A stretch of 64,000 nt of DNA from Phascolarctobacterium sp. (GCA_020024105.1 JAHHUH010000008.1:1-64000); one strand, 5' to 3'. Counted from the first letter of the stretch, positions 52,818-62,504 are shown. Made by a program: numbers and translations. The notes: a model not told the origin generated them from the sequence alone.

Positions 52818-55139
52818 TTATAGCCCTAGTAGAATCTCCTGCTGGGTTAAGCGTAAATTTTCTTCTGCAAGCCTTAGCGTTTCTTTGCTTTCCATCTGCA
52901 GCCTGCAATATAGAGGTGATTCCTCCAGGCTACGCCTTCTAATCGTTCCTAGAGTAATCCGGGCTTCATCCAGATGGATAAAGCCCAATTCTTCCATAAT
53001 AAGCAGGGCATTATTACTTACATAGGCCGCTTCCTCCTGAAGAAAGGCGGCTCTATCAACACTTCCCTGCTGCAGGCGTCGTTTAAGCTTCTGGTAGGCT
53101 ACGGCCAGTACCTCTCGTGTGGGGTGTGTCAGGGCCAGGCTATTTGCCATCCGTGTACAATCATCGTTATTGTATAATAGGATAATTTTTTGTACACAGG
53201 GAGACAGCTCCTTCACAACGCTGCGAATGGATTGCTGAGGCAAATCGTAACAGATTGCGACAGGTGAGTCAATAACTTCACCATATTTTAACAAATGTAC
53301 AGGCTTCTCCAATTGCTCCTGGGGTAAGGTCTGCACATCATTTACATAAAGGGTCACCTTGTTTTCGGTGCGTGCCCAAGCTCGTACTGCTTCCAGCTTG
53401 CCGGCTTTTTCCCGACGATAGTCCCCCAGCTGTAGCTGGGGACGCAATGATAGGCCGTGTAGCTGTACGGAAACTTCGTTTCGCCACTGGTTGATGCGGG
53501 GACTAAAGGCGATATCCAGGGACATGCCGTCATAGAGGAAGGGCAGAAGATTGGCCTTATTCCACATTAAGCCCTTGTAGCCCCCTCCCTGCTGCTCAAT
53601 AAAGAACTGCAGGTGATTCTTTTCCTTGCCGATGGCCCGTGGACAACGGAGCTTAGCATTCTGAAAAGCAAAAACAGGTGCCGGATTATCACAGCCGAAG
53701 GGCTCCAGCAGGCTAAGCTCCTGTAAATCGCGTACCTTGATTACTGTATTTTTCGGTAGCAGGCTATCAATTACCTGGATGGGTAAATAGTCATCTTCCT
53801 GTAAATGCTCACGCACATAGGCTTGGAAGCGCTGCTTAAATTCTGGCAGCTTATCTGCGGGGAGGGTCAGGCCTGCAGCCTGATGATGGCCACCAAATTG
53901 AGTAAGGATATCCGCCTCCGCTGCAATAGCCTCATACAGGTTAAGCGCCGGTATACTACGGCAGCTGCCCTTCGCCATCCCCTCTTCGTTGATGCTGATG
54001 AGGATGGTGGGCAGGTTGTACTTATCCACCAGACGGGAGGCTACTATACCGATAACCCCCTGATGCCAGCCCTTGGAGGCCAGAACGATGGCTGTGTCAA
54101 TATGCTCCTCCTGGGCCAAAAGTTCCTCGGCCTCCTCCTGAATCTGCTTACTGATTTCCTGACGGAGACTATTTTCTCTGTTCAGCTCCTCCGCAATAGT
54201 CTTAGCCTTGTCCTTATCTTGGGTAATGAACAGCTCCACTGCCAGCTGGGCATGTTCTAAACGACCGGAGGCGTTAAGCCTGGGCGCCAGACCAAAGCCG
54301 ATGTTTTCTGAGGTAATAGCGTCCTTCTGACAGCCACTGCCTTCAATCAAGGTCTGAAGACCTACTAAACGGGTGGAGGCCATGGCCTTTAAGCCACGAC
54401 GTACCAGCTCCCTATTTTCTCCTATCAGGGGAACTATATCCGCTACCGTTCCCAGTGCTACCAACTCCGTCAGCTCCTCCCAGTAGAGGTGCTTACCGGT
54501 ACGACGCTGTTCCAAAGCCTGGCACAGCTTAAAGGCTACACCTACCCCGCTCAGTACCTTAAAAGGATACTGGCAGTCTTCCTGCTTGGGATTAATGATG
54601 GCATAGGCCTGGGGCAGTACAGGTGGTACAGTATGGTGGTCCGTAATAATAATATCCATCCCCTGAGGCGCGTGGGCTACCTCCTGGACACCACTAATAC
54701 CACAGTCAACTGTAGCCACTAGGGTTGTTCCACTATCATAAATTGTTTTTAAAGCTTCATCGTTAAGCCCGTAGCCCTCATTATCCCGTTTGGGAATGTA
54801 GGTACTGACATCGGCTCCACAACGTTGTAAATAAATATAAAGTAAAGAAGAGGCTGTAATACCATCCACATCATAATCACCATAAACGGTAATCTTTTCA
54901 CCGTGGGCCAGTGCTCTTTCAATACGTAGTACGGTTTTATCCATATCCTTGAGCAAATAGGGATCATGGAAGGGTGCTTCGCTACCATAGAGGAATTCCT
55001 TGATAGCTGCTTCCGTAGTCATGCCCCTCTCCCAGAGAATACCCGTTACTAAGGGAGAGATACCCAGTTTTTGTGCCAGAATCTGGACCTTCTCCTTATT
55101 ATAGCCTTGCAGCTGCCATTTTTTTGCCTTCCCAATCAT
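52818..55139 (-). CDS. recJ: Single-stranded-DNA exonuclease RecJ
   Basis: 5'-3' exonuclease of the DHH family for recombination and repair. The 773-residue protein carries motif I YGDYDVDGITASSLLY, DCGISGVQEV, motif III ITDHHTVP, and the DHHA1 domain with LASKGWHQGVIGIVASRLV and GGHHQAAGL, followed by an OB fold and a long C-terminal region of about 200 residues, as in Firmicute RecJ. It lies 22 bases before rel. Confidence 0.95.
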   Translation of the reverse strand: MIGKAKKWQLQGYNKEKVQILAQKLGISPLVTGILWERGMTTEAAIKEFLYGSEAPFHDPYLLKDMDKTVLRIERALAHGEKITVYGDYDVDGITASSLLYIYLQRCGADVSTYIPKRDNEGYGLNDEALKTIYDSGTTLVATVDCGISGVQEVAHAPQGMDIIITDHHTVPPVLPQAYAIINPKQEDCQYPFKVLSGVGVAFKLCQALEQRRTGKHLYWEELTELVALGTVADIVPLIGENRELVRRGLKAMASTRLVGLQTLIEGSGCQKDAITSENIGFGLAPRLNASGRLEHAQLAVELFITQDKDKAKTIAEELNRENSLRQEISKQIQEEAEELLAQEEHIDTAIVLASKGWHQGVIGIVASRLVDKYNLPTILISINEEGMAKGSCRSIPALNLYEAIAAEADILTQFGGHHQAAGLTLPADKLPEFKQRFQAYVREHLQEDDYLPIQVIDSLLPKNTVIKVRDLQELSLLEPFGCDNPAPVFAFQNAKLRCPRAIGKEKNHLQFFIEQQGGGYKGLMWNKANLLPFLYDGMSLDIAFSPRINQWRNEVSVQLHGLSLRPQLQLGDYRREKAGKLEAVRAWARTENKVTLYVNDVQTLPQEQLEKPVHLLKYGEVIDSPVAICYDLPQQSIRSVVKELSPCVQKIILLYNNDDCTRMANSLALTHPTREVLAVAYQKLKRRLQQGSVDRAAFLQEEAAYVSNNALLIMEELGFIHLDEARITLGTIRRRSLEESPLYCRLQMESKETLRLAEENLRLTQQEILLGL

Positions 55140-55141
55140 GG

Positions 55142-55492
55142 TTATACCTCTGCCTTAGATTTATTGATTTTATCTGCAGGCGGTACAGTACCATCATGGA
55201 ACTGCTGGTTATGCATCAGCATTTTATTTTGTTCTTCCAGCTTCTTGATTTCATTTTCCAAGGTCGTAATTTGTTCATGCAGCTTTTTACCCTGGAGATA
55301 ATGGGTTGCCTTCTGCTTGAGCATATAGCAGGTTGCTACTAATAATCCCATCAGGAAGGAACCAAGAATAACCATCACCAGGGAGGTATTAAAGCTGAAG
55401 ATAAAAAAATTAAGAGAAACCCCTACTGCATTTTGAATAGCAAAAAGGGCTACACCAATACTAATAATAATTGTTAAAATTAAAAAGGGCAT
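55142..55492 (-). CDS. LapA/DUF1049-domain membrane protein
   Basis: A 116-residue protein with two membrane helices (about 3-22 and 38-60) containing FAIQNAVGVSLNFFIF and LGSFLMGLLVATCYML, the LapA-domain pattern, then a cytosolic coiled coil (LHEQITTLENEIKKLEEQNKML). In E. coli, LapA acts with LapB in controlling LPS synthesis. No lapB is nearby. It is 2 bases upstream of recJ. Confidence 0.82.
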   Translation of the reverse strand: MPFLILTIIISIGVALFAIQNAVGVSLNFFIFSFNTSLVMVILGSFLMGLLVATCYMLKQKATHYLQGKKLHEQITTLENEIKKLEEQNKMLMHNQQFHDGTVPPADKINKSKAEV

Positions 55493-55699
55493 CTAACCAA
55501 CTCCTTCACAGTGAATTTTGCTAACATTTTAACTTTCTATATTCGTGACATATAAATAAAATTCCTGCCAAAAATCTAGGAATTTGTAAACTATTGTGAG
55601 ATATTTATAGTATATATTTTATTATATGCTAAACCCAAAAATAAGGACTATATATCCATAAAAATATTGCGAAAAAGTCAAAAATTTTTCATAACTTAT

Positions 55700-55708
55700 T
55701 GATATAAT
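55700..55708 (+). promoter_or_regulatory. Extended -10 promoter of the DUF3298-like gene
   Basis: TGA then TATAAT (55703-55708) in a very AT-rich 248-base gap. The leader of about 25 bases carries AAGGAGG. Confidence 0.5.
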
Positions 55709-55740
55709 AATATTAATTAATATACAAGGAGGTATATCTA

Positions 55741-56370
55741 ATGAAAAAGTTATTAGGCTTAGCAGCTCTGTTATTAGCTGTAAATACAACAGCTTTTGCA
55801 GCAGTTACTACCACAGAAGAAAATTATAGCTTAGAGATGAAATATCCTGTTGTTGAATTGGCCAATCAGGCTGCCGCTGACAGAATCAATTCCTACTATG
55901 CTAAGGATGCTGAAAAATTTAGAAAGGAAGTTTACAAGGCCAGTCATAGCCAGGCTGCTACCAATTATGAGGTTAAATATGAGGATGACAACTATTTAGC
56001 TGTAGCTACTACCTACTGGCATTATGATCGTGGCGCTGCTCATGGTATTTTCTTTACAGATGCCAAGGTATTTGACAAGGAAACCGGTAAGGCTCTGCCC
56101 CTGAAGCACTTCTTGCCTAAGGTTCCCAGCGCTAAGGTTTTAGACCAGGCTATTCGTGAGGGTAAGCTCCCATTCTATTCTGTTAATAATCCGAAGCCCC
56201 TGGAGCAGACCAGCTTCTTTGGCCTGAAGTATATTAGCGATAGCTATTTTATCGATAAGGATAATAATGTTTATCTGCTCTATGCTCCCTATGACTTGTC
56301 TTCCTATGCAGCAGGTACTACCATGGTAAAATTAAACCCGGAAATTGTTGCTAATCTGGAAGCAAAATAA
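55741..56370 (+). CDS. Exported DUF4163/DUF3298-like protein
   Basis: A 209-residue secreted protein. The signal peptide is MKKLLGLAALLLAVNTTAFA. The first part (YSLEMKYPVVELANQAAADRIN) resembles DUF4163 and the second (YWHYDRGAAHGIFFTDAKVFD with GKALPLKHFL) the DUF3298 domain seen in RsiV and PdaC. Those domains bind cell-wall ligands such as lysozyme or peptidoglycan. No lipobox or anchor is visible. An optimal AAGGAGG site precedes the ATG. Confidence 0.8.
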   Translation: MKKLLGLAALLLAVNTTAFAAVTTTEENYSLEMKYPVVELANQAAADRINSYYAKDAEKFRKEVYKASHSQAATNYEVKYEDDNYLAVATTYWHYDRGAAHGIFFTDAKVFDKETGKALPLKHFLPKVPSAKVLDQAIREGKLPFYSVNNPKPLEQTSFFGLKYISDSYFIDKDNNVYLLYAPYDLSSYAAGTTMVKLNPEIVANLEAK

Positions 56371-56392
56371 AAAATTATAACCAAATAAGAAC

Positions 56393-56434
56393 AACCCTTA
56401 GTTCTGTTGTAACAGAGCTAAGGGTTAATTTTTT
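56393..56434 (+). terminator. Terminator after the DUF3298-like gene
   Basis: A long hairpin: AACCCTTAG pairs with CTAAGGGTT and TCTGTT with AACAGA, then TTTTTT. It may also serve tctA from the other side. Confidence 0.9.
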
Positions 56435-56473
56435 GCCTAAAATTTTTCCTATGGAAGCATTTAGTGCGGAAGC

Positions 56474-57955
56474 CTAATTTTTCTTCCACAATTTTCCTAA
56501 GATAGGAGAAAACAGGGATAAAACTGCGGCAGCCAGGAAGAACAGGCAGATGGGACGGGTATAGAAAATACTAAAACTGCCATCACTCATAATTAAGGAG
56601 CCAACAAAATTTTGTTCTGCCATACTACCTAGGATGATGCCGATGATGATGGCGGACATGGAAAAGCCCAGCTTGTTCAAAACATAGCCGATGCAGCCGG
56701 AAACAACCATCAGATAAACATCGTTTAAGGAGTTATGGTAGGAAAAGGTGCCGACAAAGGTCATCATAGTAATAATGGGCAATAAAATATACATGGGTAC
56801 ATTGACAACCTTGGCAAAGAGCTTAATCAGAGAAAAGCCCATCAGACCCATGACCAGATTGGCCAGGAGCAGACCGATGAAAATAGCGTACACATCGGGA
56901 GCCTTTTCCAAGAAAAGTAAGGGACCGGGCTGTAGTCCCTGGACCATTAGGGCACCCATCATAATGGCAGTAGCACCATCTCCTGGAATTCCCAAAGTTA
57001 ATACGGGAATAAAGGCACCACCGGAAACAGCATTATTACCTGCTTCAGGAGCACAGACGCCCTCCGGCTCACCAGTGCCGAATTTGTCACCATTTTTAGA
57101 CCAGCGCTTAGCCTGATCATAGGAAACAAAGGAAGCGATATCACCGCCCGTACCGGGAATACAGCCGATAAAGGTACCAATGGCTGAGGAACGGAGCAAG
57201 GTGCCAAAAACACGCTTTATATCCGCCCAGACGGGAAGCACACGGTCAATGACTACATTGACCTCCCCACGTTCATTATGGTAATAATCCTCAATACTGC
57301 TCAATACCTGGGTAAAGGCGAAAACGCCGATCAGAATAGGAATGAAGGAAACACCGCCTAGAAGATAGGTAGTATCCAAGGTGAAGCGGATAGTGCCGCT
57401 CATATCATCAATACCTACGGTAGCAAGGAAGAGGCCAAAAAGACCGCCCATAATGCCCTTGATAACGCTACCTGAAGAAACACTGGTAATAATGCTTAAA
57501 CCAAAAATCGCCAGCGCAAAATATTCGGGCTTGGAAAACTGTAATGCGATTTTTGCCAGCTGGGGTGCCAGCAGAATCAGGCAGATAGTACTGAAAACGC
57601 CGCCAAAGGTACTAGCCATAGTGGACAGGCCCAGCGCACGACCGGGCTGCTTCAGCTTAGTGGCCATGGGATAGCCGTCCAGCGTAGTAGCTACGGAAGC
57701 CGGAGTACCGGGAGTTTTAAGAAGGATGGCAGAAATACTGCCACCATAGATAGCACCACAATAAATACCCAGTAGCATTAAAATACCGCCGATACCCTGA
57801 AAGCTGAATGCCAGGGGAAAAAGTAAGGCCAGACCCATATTAACACTCAGGCCGGGCATACAGCCAAAGGCAATACCCACAGCTACGCCAAAAAGCAGGC
57901 CCAGCAGGTTGAGGGGTACGAAAATCATTTGTAAAGCAGCAAGAATATCAACCAT
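56474..57955 (-). CDS. tctA: Tripartite tricarboxylate transporter, TctA subunit
   Basis: Large membrane subunit (493 residues, about 12 helices) of a solute-binding-protein-dependent secondary carrier for citrate-like or other organic anions. The family signatures GCMPGLSVNMGLALLFPL near the N-terminus, TPGTPASVATTLDGYPM and FIGCIPGTGGDIASFVSYD are present. It is paired with tctB, 11 bases upstream. The binding protein TctC is not adjacent. Substrate unknown. Confidence 0.93.
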   Translation of the reverse strand: MVDILAALQMIFVPLNLLGLLFGVAVGIAFGCMPGLSVNMGLALLFPLAFSFQGIGGILMLLGIYCGAIYGGSISAILLKTPGTPASVATTLDGYPMATKLKQPGRALGLSTMASTFGGVFSTICLILLAPQLAKIALQFSKPEYFALAIFGLSIITSVSSGSVIKGIMGGLFGLFLATVGIDDMSGTIRFTLDTTYLLGGVSFIPILIGVFAFTQVLSSIEDYYHNERGEVNVVIDRVLPVWADIKRVFGTLLRSSAIGTFIGCIPGTGGDIASFVSYDQAKRWSKNGDKFGTGEPEGVCAPEAGNNAVSGGAFIPVLTLGIPGDGATAIMMGALMVQGLQPGPLLFLEKAPDVYAIFIGLLLANLVMGLMGFSLIKLFAKVVNVPMYILLPIITMMTFVGTFSYHNSLNDVYLMVVSGCIGYVLNKLGFSMSAIIIGIILGSMAEQNFVGSLIMSDGSFSIFYTRPICLFFLAAAVLSLFSPILGKLWKKN

Positions 57956-57966
57956 ATTCCCACCTC

Positions 57967-58437
57967 CTATTCTAAGAAAATAGATTCAGGCATTTGTGTA
58001 TTCAAAAGCATACCAAAGACTAGATAGATAAAAGCAAGTGTGCCTACGGTAGTCATGGCCATGACCTTTTTATCATGATAATCCATCAGCTGCATAACTA
58101 AAGGAATAACGACCGCGGAAGCAATGTAAAAGCCTAATAAATTAATCAGAATGCAAAAAAGCACCATCAAGCCCATCATCAGATAAACCCTCTTGTTGGC
58201 CGCCAAGGTTAAAGCCACCAGCTGGCGTTCCAAGGAATCCCGCTTAAGTACGGAATAGCCTAGGAGCAGTATGGCGCCGAGGAAAATACCCATTCCCAGA
58301 CTAAAGGGCCAAAAGCCGGGGCCAGGACCATTTTCTGTAAAGGCCAGGGGAAATTCACTGGCAGCCAGCATAATTAAGCCACCGACCAGGATTCCGCCGA
58401 TGCTCACTAGATAATTACACAACTTCATACTTTGCAT
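57967..58437 (-). CDS. tctB: Tripartite tricarboxylate transporter, TctB subunit
   Basis: Small membrane subunit, 156 residues, four predicted helices. FPLAFTENGPGPGFWPFSLG after the first helix is characteristic of TctB (PF07331). GAGG lies about 8 bases before the ATG at 58437. It works with TctA; the external binding protein must come from another locus. Confidence 0.88.
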   Translation of the reverse strand: MQSMKLCNYLVSIGGILVGGLIMLAASEFPLAFTENGPGPGFWPFSLGMGIFLGAILLLGYSVLKRDSLERQLVALTLAANKRVYLMMGLMVLFCILINLLGFYIASAVVIPLVMQLMDYHDKKVMAMTTVGTLAFIYLVFGMLLNTQMPESIFLE

Positions 58438-58551
58438 TTTTTAAACCTCATTTTTAATATCACTTAAATTAGAAAATAAGCTACAAGCATAGCCTTATTA
58501 TTGTAACAGATTTTACGCTTTTTGTCATTAAAACTTCGTTCTTTCTTAAAT

Positions 58552-58585
58552 AAAATAAGAAAAGCTGACGGTTATAACCGTCAGC
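58552..58585 (-). terminator. azlCD terminator
   Basis: A perfect 22-base palindromic hairpin (GCTGACGGTTA and its complement) followed on the minus strand by TTTTCTTATTTT, just after azlD. Confidence 0.9.
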
Positions 58586-58589
58586 CTAT

Positions 58590-58922
58590 TTAAAAGTGAA
58601 CAAAATTTTGCAGGAGCATATAAGCTGCCGTACCCGCAATAATGGAAAGAATCATATTTCTTCGCCAGGCCTGGGTCAGGATAACCACGGCAGAAGCAGT
58701 CAGCTCGTAAAAGCCATGGGGCGCTACGAAAAGATTTACATCCTTCAGGCAGTAGATAACTAGCATGCCCATTACTGCACCGGGCAGTACCTTGCCCAAA
58801 TAGACGATAGTATCAGGCAGCTTATCCTTCGCCTTAAGGATAAGAAAGGGAAAGCCGCGGAGAAAATAGGTGCCCAGGCTCATCACTGTAATAATTAAAA
58901 GTGCATCCACTGTACTAAGCAT
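58590..58922 (-). CDS. azlD: AzlD-family branched-chain amino acid exporter subunit
   Basis: Small membrane subunit, 110 residues with three to four helices (MSLGTYFLRGFPFLIL, VLPGAVMGMLVIYCL). It forms a two-component exporter with AzlC, whose gene overlaps it by 8 bases. In B. subtilis AzlCD exports branched-chain amino acids and 4-azaleucine. CodY is encoded in this genome, but I see no clear CodY box here. Confidence 0.88.
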   Translation of the reverse strand: MLSTVDALLIITVMSLGTYFLRGFPFLILKAKDKLPDTIVYLGKVLPGAVMGMLVIYCLKDVNLFVAPHGFYELTASAVVILTQAWRRNMILSIIAGTAAYMLLQNFVHF

Positions 58923-59616
58923 GGTCCACCACCTCCTGGGGTTCTAAATACTTACGCAGGGCTAAGAGGGTCACAGTTAAGATTAACATAGCAGGAATTA
59001 GGAAAAGTTCCCTCCCCCACAGATAACGAGAGACCAGAGTAATAGTAAGACCCAAAATAGCGGAAACACGCTCCTGACTACTGAGAAACTGCTCTGTAAA
59101 GGCCGCCACGAAGAGAGCCGTCATGGAAAAGCCCACGCCAGATGTATCAAAGGGCAGGGCTGCACCGGCCAAATTGCCTAGCACGCCGCCAATAATCCAG
59201 TAGGACTGGTTGAAAAGAGAAACCCAGAAGTAAAAGGCATGCCTATCCTCCTCAGCAATATCGTACTCGGCGGAGAGAAGGGCGTAGGTTTCGTCGGTTA
59301 GAGCGAAGGCCAGGTAGGGCTTCAGCTTGCCGGAGCCACTGTATTTACCAATCATAGAAAGACTATAAAATAAATGCCGCCCATTAATCATTAGGGTGGT
59401 CAGTAAGGTCATAATTAGGCTGGCCGGAGCAGCTAGTAGAGACACGCCTACATATTGGAGAGTACCGGCATAGATGGTCACGCTCATTAGTAGAGCCCAG
59501 CCCACTCCATAACCAGCATTTAAAAGCATAATGCCAAAGCCAAAGCCCATGATAACGTAGCCCACTAACACAGGGAGGGACGTCACCCATGCAGCTTTAA
59601 TTACTTTAGAGTTCAT
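58915..59616 (-). CDS. azlC: AzlC-family amino acid exporter
   Basis: Large subunit of the AzlCD (YgaZ/H-type) exporter, 233 residues. GFGFGIMLLNAGYGVGWALL, a helix with SVTIYAGTLQYVGVSLL, and TLMINGRHLFYSLSM are family features. AAGGAGG precedes the ATG at 59616. The exported substrate is probably a branched-chain amino acid (family knowledge). Confidence 0.9.
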   Translation of the reverse strand: MNSKVIKAAWVTSLPVLVGYVIMGFGFGIMLLNAGYGVGWALLMSVTIYAGTLQYVGVSLLAAPASLIMTLLTTLMINGRHLFYSLSMIGKYSGSGKLKPYLAFALTDETYALLSAEYDIAEEDRHAFYFWVSLFNQSYWIIGGVLGNLAGAALPFDTSGVGFSMTALFVAAFTEQFLSSQERVSAILGLTITLVSRYLWGRELFLIPAMLILTVTLLALRKYLEPQEVVDHA

Positions 59617-59650
59617 AAAATGGCCTCCTTCATTGGGAATAGTTTCTACT

Positions 59651-59678
59651 ATTGTAACACAACGTGGCTAAAAAGCAA
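59651..59678 (-). promoter_or_regulatory. azlCD promoter
   Basis: Minus-strand TTGCTT (59678-59673), 16-base spacer, TACAAT (59656-59651), 35 bases before azlC. Confidence 0.45.
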
Positions 59679-59892
59679 ATCTAATTAATAAAATGTAAAG
59701 TAGGTGTTGCTAATTGTGGAGTAAGTATACCATTTTTAACAAAACAGGAGCATTGCAAATTTTTTGAGCCTGCTAAAATACACTGGTAGTGGAAGCTGTT
59801 ACTAACACTTAGCTTTCCTTGGGGGGAATGTGTCGGCGTAGCTGACTGTAAGTGGATGAATTTCTGTACCTACGATTTTATTGGTTATTGGG
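59679..59892. other. Intergenic region between azlC and the mcr remnant
   Basis: The gap between coding frames (59617-59931) is 315 bases, with a promoter at one end and a terminator at the other. The middle shows no gene, repeat or RNA I recognise. Confidence 0.5.
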
Positions 59893-59922
59893 CAAAAAAT
59901 GCCGCCAGGATATCCTGACGGC
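59893..59922 (-). terminator. Terminator after mcrC
   Basis: GCCGTCAGGA pairs with TCCTGGCGGC; the minus strand then reads ATTTTTTG. It lies 10 bases after the mcrC stop. Confidence 0.9.
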
Positions 59923-59931
59923 GTAAAAATA

Positions 59932-61238
59932 TCAAATATTATTTTCTCTGTGGTCAGCTATAGCAAGGTCCAGTATTCTCCTAACGTCCTCTTCTGCTTT
60001 AAAAAGCTTGACGAATTTAACATGAATCCTCACATCTGACGCACTGTAGGTCACTTCTTGAACTTCATTTTTCGTAGCTGGGTAAATCAATGTAACATTT
60101 CCTGCCTCATACTTGCACATATAGGCGTACATTTGATACATATCACTTTGCTTGATACCATAGTTTTTCTTCGTTTTATCTAAAACCTTCCATTTAGTAT
60201 CCATCACCCAGGTCTTTTGACCCTCGACTTTATCTTTACCTCTGATAACAATATCAGGCCTTATCTCAAAGCTGTTTTGAGGTTTCTCCACTAAATGGTA
60301 TTTCTTATCCTGCAGAGAAACATCGTATTTATCGCTATCTGCCATCTCTTGCATCAGCTTGCCGACATAGGCTTCAAAAAGCTCCTGCATGGAGAACAAC
60401 ACACTGGGAGTCTGCTGCTTGCCAGCCCAGGGAGTAATGCTCTTCTGCTCCAGAAAGATTTTACACCAGTCCAAAGTTAGCACGTAGGTTTCCATGCCCC
60501 TGCCGCCAACACAAGCTGCGAAATCCTTGGCGTAATTTGTCGACTCCTCCACCCCTTCAAAGTAGCCTAGAAGTTGCTGGATGGTTGTAGAATTGGTGCA
60601 GCGATAGAGATATTGTAAGCTCGCCTTAATCAGCTTGTTCTCGGCACGATTTACGGAAAACTGATCATATTGCACATAGTTTCTTTCTTTATGCAGTAAA
60701 TTATGCTTAAGCTGTTGAGCGAACAACATTTTACCCTTAAAGAAATTGCAATTCTCCTCTACAGAAAGATAACTACTCTTAAGACCACGCTTGACTATTT
60801 AGTAACCTCCTCAAGGAAACGAGTAATGAAAACATCTAAAATAGTCATCTTCTTACAATCGATACTAGCTAAATTCAAGCATTTAAAGTCGTTGGTACGC
60901 AGAGTCTTCAGCATGGTCAGGACAAGCTTTCTATTTTGGGCAACCTCATCCTCATCGTTAACATTGAGACAGGTCTTTGGAAGTATCTCAATATAGTCTC
61001 CATTAGGAAGAGTAATGACACCTACATAGTTTTGTACAGTGAGTACCCTACCCACAGTTTTTCGATTGCCTAAGCTATAAATATCAGGAATATCCTTATC
61101 CTTAGCTTTTTGCTTATAGCCAATCAAAAAGTCTTCTAGCTGCTTGAAGGTAGCCCTAGGCAAAGGAATACAGCCTTCAGTCTCTTTACCCTCTTCGATG
61201 AAGGACTTGAACTCAGCTATTTGATAGAGCTTTTTCAT
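59932..61238 (-). pseudogene. mcrC: McrC endonuclease subunit, frameshifted
   Basis: Nuclease partner of McrB in the McrBC type IV restriction system, which cuts modified DNA. The first frame (61238-60795, 147 codons) is the N-terminal domain and ends FLEEVTK then a TAG. The second frame (open before 60729) continues with VKRGLKSSYLSVEEN and holds the PD-(D/E)xK nuclease core, IRPDIVIRG and VMDTKWK. One missing base near 60797 accounts for the break, since adding one gives TKxVKRG without a gap. A sequencing error is the alternative. Its start overlaps the mcrB stub stop (ATGA). Confidence 0.85.
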
Positions 61239-61612
61239 GATTCAGTGCCTTCGCTTTTGGACTTTAAGATATGTTTATAAGCATTGATGTTTTTAAAAGC
61301 CTTATCATTAATATGATAAACCTTATGTTTATCTGTTTCTCCTTCTTCAAAATCGATTTTACCAAAAAGATCACTTGCTTTTTTTGACATTGCTGTAACA
61401 AATTGGAGGTTACTTTCCTTTACCTTATTATCCCCTAATACCAAACGAATCTTTTCGTAATCATCATAAAAGTACTCCTGTAACAGAGGAATAATTTTAT
61501 TCTTGAAAATATCTGCTAAAGTATCTACAGTACGAGATTTATCTAAAGGCATGAAATATGCATGACCAATCGTATGCTCACGGTCATAAAGGAACTCGAT
61601 TTTCTCATCTAC
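61235..61612 (-). pseudogene. mcrB: McrB GTPase, C-terminal remnant only
   Basis: About 125 codons of the C-terminus of McrB. In frame upstream of the ATG at 61552 are IEFLYDREHTIGHAYF, a segment conserved near the end of McrB AAA+ domains, then KIIPLLQEYFYDDYEKIRLVLGDN. A stop at 61613-61615 precedes it, so the Walker A/B motifs, GTP-specificity motif and DNA-binding domain are gone. The break falls at the edge of the terminator of the nif-like operon. With mcrC also broken, the system is dead. Confidence 0.85.
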
Positions 61613-61615
61613 TTA

Positions 61616-61661
61616 TAGAAAACACCCCTCCAGGTGGAATTACTCCAACCTCAAGGGGTGT
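61616..61661 (-). terminator. Terminator of the nitrogenase-like operon
   Basis: ACACCCCT pairs with AGGGGTGT, and inner AGGT(T)GGA with TCCACCT, followed on the minus strand by TTTTCT. It lies 36 bases past the nifB-like gene and directly abuts the mcrB stub. Confidence 0.85.
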
Positions 61662-61697
61662 CAAATTATGCTATTATCTTGACATTGCGACAGTTAC

Positions 61698-62504
61698 TCA
61701 AGGTTGATGTAAGCAGCCTACAGCATCTGCTCTACAGCGATTGCAATGGCACATCTGCCTCAGGTACTGCCCACATTCCTGGCGTAGCTCCTGTAGCCTT
61801 TCCCTACTAATTTCCTGCTTATCCCCAAATTTACTACCTGCCACGGGCAACATGGGTATGATGTTCATTACCTCGCAGCCCAAATCCGCTACAGTACGGG
61901 CTACCTGGGGGATATGCTCCAGGTTGACATCCTCGATGGCTACGCAGTTGATTTTTATGGTGACTCCCAGCTGGTTCATCAGTCTTATACCCTTCAGCTG
62001 CTGGCTCAGTAAAAGCTCGGCAGCCTGTAGTCCTTCGTAACGCACCCCCTGGTAATCTACATAGTCATAAATTAGCGCTCCTACCCTAGGGTCCACCGCA
62101 TTAACTGTCACTGTTAGATAAGTAACACCCAGGTCCACCAGCTCTGCCGCATAGTGAGGCAAAAGCAAACCATTGGTGGAGAGACAGAAGAAGACCTTGT
62201 CGTCCACCTCTCTTAGCTGTCTCAGTGTTGCTGAGGTAGTCTGCCAATTAGCCAGGGCATCCCCCGGGCCTGCAATACCTGCGACCACCAGACGTGGCAC
62301 CCTAGCCTGCATTTTCTGATACCAGCGAACAGCTGTTTTGGTATTCATAACCTTCGCCACTACGCCAGGTCTACTCTCATTAACACAGCTAAATTTACGT
62401 AGGCAATAATTACACTGGATATTGCAGGCAGGTGCTACGGGTAAATGAATTCGGCCATAGCTATTGCAGCTTTCGGCAAAACAGGGATGAATTTCCTCCC
62501 TCAT
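61698..62504 (-). CDS. nifB: NifB-type radical SAM protein
   Basis: Radical SAM enzyme that in nitrogenase systems fuses two [4Fe-4S] clusters and inserts carbide to make NifB-co. The 268-residue protein shows HPCFAESCNSYGRIHLPVAP, the cluster motif ACNIQCNYC, RKFSCVNESRPGV, AGIAGPGDALAN, and the C-terminal MCHCNRCRADAVGCL, all close to NifB. It lacks the C-terminal NifX-like domain, as do many NifB. It overlaps the upstream component-1-like gene by 4 bases (ATGA), so both are co-translated and likely serve one cofactor. Confidence 0.9.
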   Translation of the reverse strand: MREEIHPCFAESCNSYGRIHLPVAPACNIQCNYCLRKFSCVNESRPGVVAKVMNTKTAVRWYQKMQARVPRLVVAGIAGPGDALANWQTTSATLRQLREVDDKVFFCLSTNGLLLPHYAAELVDLGVTYLTVTVNAVDPRVGALIYDYVDYQGVRYEGLQAAELLLSQQLKGIRLMNQLGVTIKINCVAIEDVNLEHIPQVARTVADLGCEVMNIIPMLPVAGSKFGDKQEISRERLQELRQECGQYLRQMCHCNRCRADAVGCLHQP

